Source: Excoecaria cochinchinensis (taxonomy: Eukaryota; Streptophyta; Magnoliopsida; Malpighiales; Euphorbiaceae). From it: a DNA stretch of 64,000 bases. Of the stretch, positions 24,149 through 35,013 are shown piece after piece. The notes below the pieces were generated by a model that was given only the letters and a program-made list of their open reading frames with translations, did no database searches and had not been told where the DNA came from. The stretch's first letter is position 1, and each line of letters begins with the position of its first letter. The translations under genes and the position numbers were made by a program. The stretch is taken from positions 31,333,001 to 31,397,000 of the forward strand of contig CANTUQ010000101.1 of NCBI GenBank assembly GCA_947683425.1, read 5' to 3'.

Positions 24149-25350
24149 ACAGACTAGGAGCAAAATTGACGATAAAGAATCTTGAGCTAGTCGGTGGCAA
24201 AGAGGAAGCTGAGAAAAGCTGAAGCAGAAAACAGAGATACAAGAATTACAATTTATTTGGAGTGATGGAAGAGAAAGCTTCAACAATGATGAGGAAGTGT
24301 TGGAAGGCCTTTTGCCTCATCCAAATATAGAGAGCATAGAGATTGAAAATTATTTGGGTGAAAAATTTCCATCATGGCTGTTGATGATGAAATTTGCAAG
24401 TCATGGTGATTCTTCCACATGTTTTGATAATTTGTTGAAGCTGGAATGGTAAAATGCGAAAGGTGTCAAGAAATCCCGAGTCTAGGTAATCTTTTTCTTC
24501 ATAAAATTCTCAAGATATATTGGATGGATAAGGTCAGATCAATAGGCAATGAATTCTATGGTTTTGATTTTCAAAGCACAAACACTGAATAGAGTTTCCG
24601 GCATTAAAAGTGCTCTCTTTAAAGTTTAAACTACATGGATAGCTTAGTTGAATGGACGGCACCATCAATAGATAATGGAGGAAATGCAGTGACATTATTT
24701 CCTTGCTTTGAAGAATTGTCTATCAGCTCCTGTAGACAGTTGACCAAAATTCCTATTTGGGATGGTTCATTGCTTGTAAAGCTCGAAATCAGTCATTGTG
24801 ATGAATTGAGTTAGTTGTTTGATGAAGTCCACTCCTTCCCTTCTCTTAAGAGTTTAACAATGGACAGTTGTAACAAATTGACTTTGCTTCCAAGTGGGCT
24901 ACAATCATGCATGTCTCTGGAAAATTGAGGATTAGTTGATGCAAGGAGCTGACATCAGTTCAAGAAGATTTTACGAATTGGAGATTTCTCCAAGGAGTTG
25001 GATGATTTCCCTTACCTAAATTCCATCCAAGACCTCCTCTCTCTTCGACACTTATCTTCTAAAGATGAAATTACATACATGCCAGAGCAACTGCAACGCC
25101 TCACTGCCCTCAAGTCGCTAGCTATCAGACATGTTAATGGAGTGGAAGCTTTGCCAGACTGGTTGGGCAACCTTGCATCTGCTCGATCTCTTGACATTTC
25201 CTTTTGTGAAAATGTCAAGCATCTGCCAACAGCTACAGCCATGCAATGCCAACAGCTACAGCCATGCAATGCCTCTCGCAGTTAGCTGGTCTGCATGTAC
25301 TTGGATGTTCCCTTTTAGAGGAAAGTTGCGACGTCTCCAGAAGCGGTTCT

Positions 25351-26276
25351 GAGTGGTACAAGATTGCTCGTATACAAAACGAACTATGGAATTATGGAAG
25401 TAATTTTAACTATCATTAAGATTAAAAGTGTGTAAGGTATCAAATTTAATTCATTTTAGTGTTATTATAATTGTAATTAAGCATTGTAGCTACATGAGTA
25501 ATTTCCTTATAATTAATGATACAGAGTGGGAATGGGAGTGGGAGAATGAGAAATAGAAACTACTTTTGAAAACCGCGGGAAAGTTTACTTTCAACCTTTC
25601 CCATTAGACCTTTTCACTTCAGTCCGTCCCGCGCAAAACTGCTGGGCGCAGGTTAGCACCATCTTCCTCTCTTTTATTTGTTTAAAACCAAATCTTAATA
25701 TATTCTTTTAAATTCGCAAATCTTAATAGTTATATCCATTTACATTGTGTTTTTTTTTTTAACTATATATAGCATTTTTTTTATAAGGGAGATGCGTATA
25801 GTTCAAATGAGGATTGAAGTAATCGAACTTAAAATCGCCATTAAATAAGACCCAATATGCATAAACTAGAACAAATTAAGAACTACTCAAAGCATGAATT
25901 TCCATATCCTATTTTGATTGAAATTTGACAAAATTAGATTTTGAAAATATGAAATTAAATTTAAAATTGATATGACCATCTTACAAAAATATATTTTTTC
26001 AATCAAATGAATTTTAGTTTAATAAATTTGTATTATCTATCTTATTTCCATTCAATTTATAATGAGCATATAAATTAGAATATTATTCTATTATATATTA
26101 TGTGATATAATATCATTATATTTAAAACAAATATAATTATAATTAGAGAAAATATCATCAAGCGCACTTTAGCGATTCCCCCCCAAAAAACAAGCACTTC
26201 CCTTTTCTTCACCTATTGCCATTGGAGCACAAAGATAGAAGAAATGAAGAGTAGCAGAGCTTGAGGAAATCTGTCA
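25351..26276. other. intergenic, no gene seen
   Basis: AT-rich DNA and the promoter of the HMG-box gene. No conserved frame is visible. Confidence 0.5.
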
Positions 26277-28029
26277 ATGGCGAATCCTCCAAGAGTCCGC
26301 AAAAGGGTTCGCGCAGTCCGCCGTGCTCCTGATGGAAGTGCCTTCCAAAACTGGTAATTTATATTACATATTGGCATAGATTTATTTATTTATTCTACTT
26401 TTTTTTATTTGCTCAGTGGATTATCAGTTTTTGATTCTGTCTTGGGTTTCGTTTATTGGGCCTACAGTGATAACTGTGGCGTATCAGTGCCAATCTCTTT
26501 GGCTGATATGCACGAATGCGAAACTGAAACCAAAAGCACTGTAAAGAGATTCAAAGGCGCCAATGGAAACCAGCAGAACATTGGCAAAAGAAGCTATCTT
26601 GAAGAACCCAGATCAGCTTTTGTGATCTTCATGTACAATCTGAACTCTCAATCTTGTTTTGCTTATGTAAAGCTATAACCTTTATTGTTGTTTCATTTGA
26701 ATTAATTGTTGGGCGTGAAAGGTAAAGAGTTTATGAGTGGTAAATTATGAAAAGGAAGAATCCACTTGAAATTGATTGTCTCAGCAATTTTAATGCTTTA
26801 TTAGGGAGCATGCTTTGATTTTTTTTTTTTAACATAATTTTTTTCCCTAGCATTTGATATTGCGAACCAATTTGAGTTGTTTCTTATTTGGGAGAAATTT
26901 ATTAGCAATAGATGGTTGATTGTGAAGTGAAAAATATGTTATTTTGTAGGGAGGAGTTTATGGATAGTTGCAAGAATGGGAAATTGATTGATGTTAATAG
27001 GAAAGGGTTTGAAACTTGGAAGAAGATGTCAATCAAGGTAGTGATTGGTTGATCATGAAAATGTTTTTTTTTTTTTTAACTTCAGTCTACCTGTCGTGGT
27101 TTAATATTCTTTTCTGTTTTTTTCTTGCTTAGGAGAGGGGACCATATGTTAGTAGAGCTGAAAATTTGAACTCAGCTTATGTCAAAAGTTTGATTCGAGA
27201 GATTGATGATTCATTTAAGGTAATAGGGTTATTTCAAATCTTCTTTATTGGAATTCTCCAAATTGTATATAATAATTTTACTTACTCTGGAGTAGACATG
27301 GTATAATGTCCTTAATCTTCATGCTCACATCTTATATTTTGATCCTGCAAGGCTTGTGTTTTATGTTTGGGTTCCTTTCTATCCACAGCCACAGGGTCTA
27401 TGAGTTTTGGTGCTACACTGTTCTGTTTGTTCATAACTCGTGTAATTATGTGAGCAATTTTGAGAATGAAACTTGACACAGTTTTCTTTTTTTAATTCCG
27501 AGATTGATTGTTGCCATGGCTCATGTAAACAAATGTGGCTTAGATTACATTTGAGACCTATGCTTAAACCTCATTTATTCATTTCTCTTGTCATTTTCTC
27601 TGGATTCAATCTTTAGAATGCAGCAAAAACATGAGGCTGTGTGTGTTTTGAGTTGCATGGTTGTGTGAATTATGCTTTCTGACATTTGAGATGTATCCAG
27701 TTGGTTCCCATGTTCCTGTCCCTTGTATGGTAATTCCTTAACGGCTTTGGAGTCTTTAAGGTTGCAATGAAGAGTTAAATGTTTTTCAGGTGGATGAAGA
27801 GGCAGATTCAGCATTGGTTGGGAAATTTGATCCAGTGCGTCTACTTCTAAGCTTGCAAAGACTTCCAATAAAACAATTTTACATATCATTTTGATCTCTA
27901 CCTTTCTTTTAGCTCTACTGATCATCTATTTTATTATACTTGTGGGTCATTTTACAGTGGTACGAAGATTATGGATACAATGACTATTCTGGTGGTAGCT
28001 TTGACAGCTTCAACACCAAGGAACTGTAA
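26277..28029 (+). CDS. HMG-box chromatin protein with N-terminal C2HC motif
   Basis: Six exons (26277-26353, 26468-26632, 26950-27037, 27133-27219, 27790-27834, 27958-28029) join cleanly to 177 residues. The N-terminus is very basic (PPRVRKRVRAVRRAPDG). A CDNCGVSVPISLADMHEC segment (about 26-43) has Cys/Cys/His/Cys spacing that could bind zinc. An HMG box spans about 68-135 (EEPRSAFVIFMEEFMDSC, GFETWKKMSIKERGPYVSRA). The tail is acidic and ends in Tyr/Gly/Ser-rich sequence (YEDYGYNDYSGGSFDSFN). HMG boxes bend DNA non-sequence-specifically, so a nuclear chromatin role is inferred. It resembles Arabidopsis At5g23405-like proteins (from memory). Confidence 0.88.
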
Positions 28030-28095
28030 GTTTTTGCGTCTCTTATACCTCTATTGAGCTGTTGGAAAAAAGAAAAACCCCAATGTTTTTTCAAC

Positions 28096-28422
28096 TAGGG
28101 GTGCGTATGTTTCAATTTTGACTGAAATTAAACTGAAATATTTCAGTTAATTTAGTTTGGTTATTCAATTAAACAATTCGGTTTCAGTTAGTAAAATATG
28201 TAAAGTTTGTTTAATAATTGAAAATCCAATAAAACCAGAATTTTTCAAAATGATGTCGTTTTGTCTAATAAAATTTTCTTGATTATTAATTGGTTCGGTC
28301 TCGATTGGTAGGAAGGTTGGTTTTTGGTTTAGTTCGGTTAGTATCATCAATTCAATTTTTAAAGAAATTTTTTAGTTATTTTAGATTGATTATTACCGAA
28401 AATCGAAATATGCTCACCCATA
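28096..28422. mobile_element. degenerate hAT-type MITE (TAGGGGTG family)
   Basis: It starts TAGGGGTGCGTATGT and ends ATATGCTCACCCATA. The flanking octamers TTTTCAAC and TTTTTAGC agree at 6 of 8 positions, as for an old 8-bp duplication. The interior contains the gtttggttcggtt-type text common in these elements. It lies just 3' of the HMG-box stop codon. Confidence 0.6.
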
Positions 28423-29300
28423 TTTTTAGCAGAAACATAATCAGCTTGTTCTTGATTTCATCACTAAAATTCCTTTCATCCTGTCTCTTGGCACAGGCAA
28501 ATAGTGAAATCTTGGAATTCAGAAAGTTCTTAAGATGTCAAAGATTGAACATGAAGGGATTAATCTATTTAGTTCTTAATATGTTGGCATTATCCAGTTT
28601 CTCAAGAGGCAAGTCTTTTGGCTATTGTAAATAAAGATTAGGAATTCAATATTCTTTGTAGAGTTGAAAAGGTTGTATATTTTTTTTGGGGGGGGGGGCC
28701 TGCTCAAGAATCTGATTTGTCATGTCACGGCAGGCAAACTTGACACTTCACATATGAATGTGAAAGCATATCGTGCAATAGAAGCTAAATTTGCAAATGA
28801 ATTTAACAAAATTCCAAACAATTGCAATTAACTTCTATGATTCGTTTTGATTCCTTTGCCACCGTTTTTGTTGGTTGCGAGTCGAATTTATCAGCCAATT
28901 TTATTTTCAAGTTGATTTATTTTTATTCTCCTGAGTTGCACATTTTAGAGATTTCTTTGATGATCTCAATTCAATACGTGAATGTATCATGATATTTTTG
29001 GTTTTTTTTATGTTCGCTAATTTTATTTTCTCCTGAATTTTTATCAAAAAAACTTCCGTAATTCATCATTTAAATTTAATCAAGCAACACTATATAAATT
29101 GAAACAACTAATTAATTTTATATTGTTAGGTAGCGAAATATTTTTTTTTTCTTTATGAATGTCAAATTAATTGTAAAATATTTTAGTATATTAATTAATA
29201 ATAAATTATTAATATGGTTAATGGAAACAAACCAAATGAGTTTAGGTAATGTAATGGTTAACAACTTCTCTTTTCACTTTAGAGATGGTTTCTTCTACGG
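28423..29300. other. intergenic, no gene seen
   Basis: Contains a G-run at about 28,688-28,698 and otherwise AT-rich sequence. The plus-strand ORF ending at 28,634 begins inside the MITE and is judged spurious. Confidence 0.5.
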
Positions 29301-29305
29301 AACCG

Positions 29306-29336
29306 CACGTGACTAGTGGAGTCGACAGTTCACGTG
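29306..29336. promoter_or_regulatory. pair of CACGTG G-boxes upstream of the HAD-like gene
   Basis: CACGTG occurs at 29306-29311 and 29331-29336, both followed by AC, about 200-230 bp before the start codon. G-boxes bind bZIP and bHLH factors (light, ABA, PIF/HY5 pathways), and the close pair suggests real regulation. The binding factor cannot be told. Confidence 0.5.
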
Positions 29337-29534
29337 ACACTCACATAGTCGAATAATGCTTCATTTATATATTAATTAATTAAAAAAAAAAACAAAATTA
29401 GAATGAGAGGGTGGCTCCTTGTTCTGTTCGCGGAGCTTCTTCTATCTGTCTAACAAAGTTTGAAACTTGGATATTTCTCCTAAAAATTTAATTCAATTCA
29501 ATTCAATACAACGAAGAAGAAGAATCCATAGATA

Positions 29535-32500
29535 ATGAGACAGTGCAGTTGCAGCAATTTTAGAAGCTCTTCTTCTATTCTAATTTCTCCCTTTACACCT
29601 TCTTCTCGTCTCCCTCTCTCTCTCTTCCCTTCTCACCTCAGATTTGCGGTCTGTCTTTTGCCTTTATCTTTCGTTTCTTTGCATCTTTCTTTGTGTTTTT
29701 ATCTAATTTTCTCTTCAAAAACAGAAATTGAAGGTGCGTAATGGTTCTGTGATCAGAAACGCTTGTGGGTTCGACGAAAATGGCTCTGTTCATGGGTTTC
29801 ATATCACCCCTAACAAGCTTTTTATGCAAGAGGTGAGCTTGTCTTTTTTTTTTTTTTAATATGCATATTTTTATTTATTGGTTATTTTTTAATTGGCTTG
29901 TTTTATCCATTTACGTTGTTCTTCTTTTGGATTTGTCTTTTATATATATACTTAGGCAATTGGAGCTGAATATGGGGAAGGATTTGAGACATTTAGACAA
30001 GATGGACCTTTGAAAGTTGATGTGGTGAGCTATTTTATTTTGGCTTATAACTTAGTATTGCTGTTGAAATCATGTTTGGTTTTTGATATGAGTTTCTGGC
30101 GCTGATGGCGCAGAGGATATCAATCATGGGATTTATTTGCTTTTGCTATTAGGATTTTTTGAATGATAGATTGCAAGAAGGTTTTCTTCAACGGATACGC
30201 TATGCTATGAAACCAGATGAAGCTTATGGCCTTATTTTCTCATGGGACAATGTTGTGGTAAATTCTTACACCTCCAATTCTACTCGTGTATTTTAAAGAG
30301 TTCATGTAGTGATTAAAGGAAAGGCAAAAAGACAGTGAATTTTGGCTTTGGTTTCATTTTGATTTTATGGCTTAATATTTTTCAGACAGAATAATGCAAG
30401 CGTCAAACTTGATTATGTTTCTATTAAATTACAGACTTCATTAGATTCTTCTTTTGAATATTCTAACATAAGCTGTACATCATTGTTTACACTTGTGTGC
30501 CCCTTGATTCTTCTTTTGCTGAGGCTTAAGGGAATGGCTCCAGGTAATATTAAAGTTCATAAACTTAAGAGATAAGATTTAATTGATATTGTGTTCTAGA
30601 AAAAAGAAAGAAAAATCAAATAAAGTCACAATCGAGAAATACTTTATTGCCAATAAATGTATAGTTGATGTGTTTCAGGCGGATACCCGAGCTATGAAGT
30701 TGAACATTTGGAAACAGCTCGCTTCTGAAGAGGGTAAGTAATGATGTTTTACCCTCCTCGTTAAACTCTTGTGTCTCTCATTGCTTTTTACTGGCATTGC
30801 TACTAGTTAAAGATTTTGTGTGATATTGAAAATATATGCTTAAGCAATGGTAAATCTGCATGATTTTCTCTAGTGTTCATAGAATTTGACAGCTGCGAAC
30901 TTTGCTATTTTTGTGATGGATTATATTATGATCAAGTTGCTTTCACATTTTGGAAGCAAGTTTTTATTGCTGTCTCTACATGTCTAGTTGGTTTATATGG
31001 AGAGAAGTTTTTCTTTATCAATTATCAAGGGATTCATTCTGAGTTTTTTTGTGACAATTTAAGCATTTATGCTCTCTTTTTGATTCCTCTCTAGGAAAAG
31101 AACTTCCTGAAGATGTCCATGCACGAAGATTGATGCTATTTGCCGGTGCTGATCATGTATTATATAAGGTTGGAGAATTCATTTGGTTATCTCAGCATTG
31201 CACATTTTCATTTCATTAGAGATGATTCTTTTTATAGTTCAGTGGGGTAAATTTCTGCATGCTTACTGTTTGGGAAGAAAAAAATAGAAAATTAGAGACT
31301 TTCGGAATGTGGGTCTGCAGAACCTTATGTAGAGTTGAACATGAAGGGTTTCAACCTTTATGGCAAATTCTATATTAAGCTTTCTACCATTAAAGTTATT
31401 CTGTATTTTAAAACAAAGGAAAAAGGTGGAATTTTTTTTTGAAAGGAATTTCTTGCTGAGCTTGGGAAGTATTCTTGAGTAACAAGCCTCATTTGGCATT
31501 TAGTGTCACTTCTACAGTGGTGATATGGAGTTAATTTGATGTCTAGTACTTTTAGAGACCATGCATGTGTATCTCAACTTGTAGACTATTATTTCAGGTA
31601 CTACGCTGGGAGACAGCCACGAGTGAAGTGGATAGGTTGAAATCAAGGCTATCAGAACTATATTATGATAATCTAGATAGAGTAAGGCCCTTCCTGCTAA
31701 TTTTATAGCTGAAATATTTCTCTCCTGAATTCTGAATTTGGAATTTCAATGTTGCCAATATCCTTCACTCAGCTAAGAGAACCTATTGAAGGCTTAGAAG
31801 AGTGGCTTGATGCAGTAGCTAGAGCTCGTATTCCTTGTGCTGTTGTTTCAAGTTTGGATCGTGTAAACATGGTAGCTGTGTTGGAGCGTATGGGGCTCAT
31901 GAAGTATTTTCAGGTTCGTGAAGTGTACAATTATATTTTGTAAAGGGAGAACTTATACTCATGATTCTTACAATTATGAACAATGTTAAATAACATGTGA
32001 CTTGTGCCCATTTCACGTCCAGTCATTGTCACAGTGGTATTATGGGTTATTGTTGGGTATTCACCGAAGTCAATTATAAAATAGATTGATGCCTTCACTT
32101 GGGCTAAAGCTTGGCTATACATCAATCTGTTACCATGATTGAGTTGAGTTGAAACCCAATTATTAACCCATCAAGCCAGATTTTAACACCTCTAGTTGTG
32201 CTGATAATTTTCTATAACCTACCTAGCTGGCATTGCAAGCATCACCGCGCTTCACTTTCCCTTTTATTTTATTTTATTTTATTTTATTTTTTATTTTGTT
32301 CATACCCCTAGGCCATAGCTTATAATTATCTCGTCCATTTCAGGCAATTGTATCTGAGGAAGATGGCATGGAGTCAATAGCTCATGGATTTCTTTCTGCA
32401 GCTCTAAAGGTATTTACTAGAACAATGTTTTGGGATAATTTATGTTATGTCGATTTCCATTGTTGGGTTCTAGTTTTTTATCTTCTGGGATGGTCTTTTT

Positions 32501-33477
32501 ATTGTCTCCTTCTGAACAAGTCGTTTCTTAGCACAAATTGTTAGTTCTAGATTCTTCATGTCATTTTTGGAGTGCCAAACAAGTACTATACAAGGAATAA
32601 TCAATTGATATGTGAACCCGAATTTTCCAGTAATTTGGTTCCGCTAGTTTGTCCTTTGTTATAGCAAGCTAACTTGATGTGTGATGGCCAAGAGTGCAAT
32701 ACCGAACATTTTATCAGCCAAAAGCCTTAGCTTACCATTTTTTGTTTGGTCATCAACAGATTGGTAAGCAAACATAGAACAGACACTAGAAATTAAGTTT
32801 GAGAAGTACAAGATGTATGAATCAAAGTCAAAACAACAAATGGATGACTTGATGATGACAGTGAAGAATATGCTGAATAAGTTTGATGTCCTGATGATTT
32901 GATTCACTTGTTTTGATGTCATGCATAAATTCTTTGCAGCTCGATCGGAAACCATCCAAATGTGTGGTGTTTGAGGATGACCCCCGAGGCATAACTGCGG
33001 CACACAACTGTACTATGATGGCTATTGCATTGATTGGTTCTCATCCTGCGTATGTACTCAAAACATTTACCAAAAATTCTAGCATTTTACGAGCTAAAAA
33101 TGTGATTAATACAAGTTTGTCCAGTCTTTTTGTGGGTTATTGAGGGCTATGGCTTTACCTTTCATTATTGCATTACATATTTAAGTGCAAAGCAGACTGT
33201 ATACGAAATACTGCTGTTGCTAAGGCACAATCTCTGGTCCTTTGAGAAAATTTTCATGTTTACTTTTAGCTGATAAATCTTGTTATCTGAATTGCTTTGT
33301 AATTGCAGGTATGAACTAGTGCAAGCTGATCTTGCAGTTGGTAGCTTTAATGAACTTTCAGTGATCAATCTCCGGAGATTATTTGCGAATAAGGGTTCAA
33401 GATTTATGGACATGCAAAAGCAGATTATAGAAAAATCTCCTTCAAAAAGAAAGCTAACCATTGACACCATCTTCTGA
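29535..33477 (+). CDS. plastid HAD-like hydrolase-fold protein with altered catalytic motif
   Basis: Eleven exons (29535-29648, 29725-29832, 29956-30024, 30153-30257, 30679-30733, 31095-31168, 31598-31681, 31773-31913, 32344-32409, 32940-33049, 33309-33477) give 364 residues, all in frame. The first 38 residues are Ser/Pro/Arg-rich, like a chloroplast transit peptide. The HAD core then follows. Motif I reads YGLIFSWDNVVADT, where the usual DxD is SxD. Motif II is IPCAVVSSLDR. The motif IV aspartates are in KCVVFEDDPRGITAA. A cap region (LLFAG-type helices, EVDRLKSRLSELYY) lies between I and II. It resembles Arabidopsis At3g10970 (from memory), of uncertain function. Because the nucleophile Asp is replaced, phosphatase activity is doubtful. 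Confidence 0.88.
32262..32300. repeat. (TTTTA)n repeat in a HAD-like gene intron
   Basis: About seven TTTTA units lie in the intron between exons 8 and 9, upstream of the TTTCAG acceptor. Confidence 0.8.
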
Positions 33478-34243
33478 TTCATTTTGATCATGCCCTTTAG
33501 TTATCTTTCTTCTCCCTGTACTTTAGCATCATAGCATCTTTTGATTTCTTTTTCTTTTTCCACTTGCTTCACTTTAGTTGTTTACCATTCTTTATATGAA
33601 CTTGCAATAATTAGTTGGTATACATGTCAAGTTCTTGACATTTATGATAAATCTTTTGTATGGTTTCGTTGGAAATTATGAGTCGCTCAAATGTCTCACT
33701 TGATGATATAAATTTCAGAGCATTTATAATTTTTGATTGATAACAATAATTTTGCTTAACTGATCAATTGAGAATTAATTTGAGGAATATACAGCACATT
33801 TTCACTATTGGTGAGGTTCAAAGCAAAGAAATATGTTATTGTTTTATCTGGTTAGATCATAGCGTTATCCATTGTGTGCTCTTTAATAGATCCTATGGAT
33901 AAGGTGGATAGTTGCAATTATTGTCTCATATACTCATGGACCAATAACTTACGTTCTCATGTAAAATCTATTTCTATTTTACTCGATAAAATATCAAACA
34001 AGGCAATGCATGTTGTTAGGATCTCACTTGTCCAAGTAAAAATTATACCACTATGAAAAAAGAATTAATAAAAGAATTAAATATATACTTTTTTTTTTTC
34101 AAATGAAGAATGGATGTATAATTGGACTTTCTAATTTTTTTTTTCAAGTGCCACTGTGCTAGTAATGCAAGTAATCAAATGAACGATTTCAAATTTTTCT
34201 CAAATTAATATCATTTTTACATATCATCCATATGAATTAATGG

Positions 34244-34394
34244 TAGGGGTGTTCAAAAATGGGTTAAATGGTTACAATTAGATTTTTTTCAGAAGAAAAA
34301 TGGAGTTGAATTATACATAATTTCACAAAATATATTATATAAATTTGATTCGAATTTTATCATAAACCATCAAATCCATTTTTGAACACCCCTA
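34244..34394. mobile_element. 151-bp hAT-type MITE (TAGGGGTG family)
   Basis: The ends are near-perfect terminal inverted repeats of about 20 bp beginning TAGGGGTGTTCAAAAATGG. They are flanked by ATTAATGG (34236-34243) and ACTAATGG (34395-34402), an 8-bp duplication with one mismatch. There is no coding capacity. It sits between the HAD-like and UROD genes. Confidence 0.85.
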
Positions 34395-35013
34395 ACTAAT
34401 GGAATGTCTATTATTTTTGAATTTGTTAAAAATATCAATTTACTTTTATAGAGAAATGTGGCATATAAAAAAAATCATAAAAAAGTACGTACATGCTGTT
34501 TGTAAATAATGATAAAAAATAATATACGATACTTTAATAAATTTTGAAAATAAATATCTTATATAATTTTAATAAATTAAAAATAATTTAATACTCAATT
34601 AATTTATAAAATAATTTGTTAAAATTTGATGGATTACGAAGAAATGTATGTATTATCTCTATTTTATATTTACACCACACCAACAACTGAAAGAAGCCCA
34701 AGGAAGTCTTTTCAAATGATCCAATTTTTTTTTTGATAGATAAATTTGGGGAAGAAAAAAGGAAAATTGCAAATGGTAGTTCCCATGATGTTGAATGTCA
34801 AAGAAAAGCTGACATGGCAATAGAAAACACGAATGTAGATTACATGTTGCCCAATTGACCCTTATCTCTCTATCTGTCCAAGGCCCAACCAGTTACCCTT
34901 CTCTTGCATCGGCAACTAGAGGGGATCACCAAATGCAAACAGATTGAACAAAGTTTCAAAGTTTGAAGTTTTCACTCTAAAATCGAACTGGGATCACCTC
35001 AAGCGCATCATTC

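Larger units (their letters stand above)
20970..25350 (+). pseudogene. decayed CC-NLR (Rx-type) resistance-gene relic
   Basis: The coding relics are broken. 20970-21391 encodes the Rx_N coiled-coil domain (MADIVLNLFSVAEG, then after a frameshift near 21,010 a segment with LRKDLQKLKDSLGNIRYML and DVAYDADDVLDEF). The nucleotide-binding domain is absent. At about 21,391 the text jumps to the end of the ARC region (GNKYFNALLLNSFFQDVE), the winged-helix CKMHDIIHDLA and the first LRRs (to 21,884). The LRR part is then split by an insertion at 22027-24148 and resumes with LTIKNLELVGGKEEAE, with several further stops and frameshifts, to ALPDWLGNLASARSLDISF at about 25,220. P-loop, kinase-2 and GLPL motifs are missing, so no functional receptor can be made. 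Family: CC-type NB-LRR. Confidence 0.88.

Noticed and set aside
28290..28634. 114-codon plus-strand ORF
   Set aside because: It starts inside a MITE, has no homology I recognise and no splice partner.
31749..31943. separate small gene starting MLPISFTQL
   Set aside because: It is HAD-like exon 8 plus intron read-through; the first eight codons are intron sequence.
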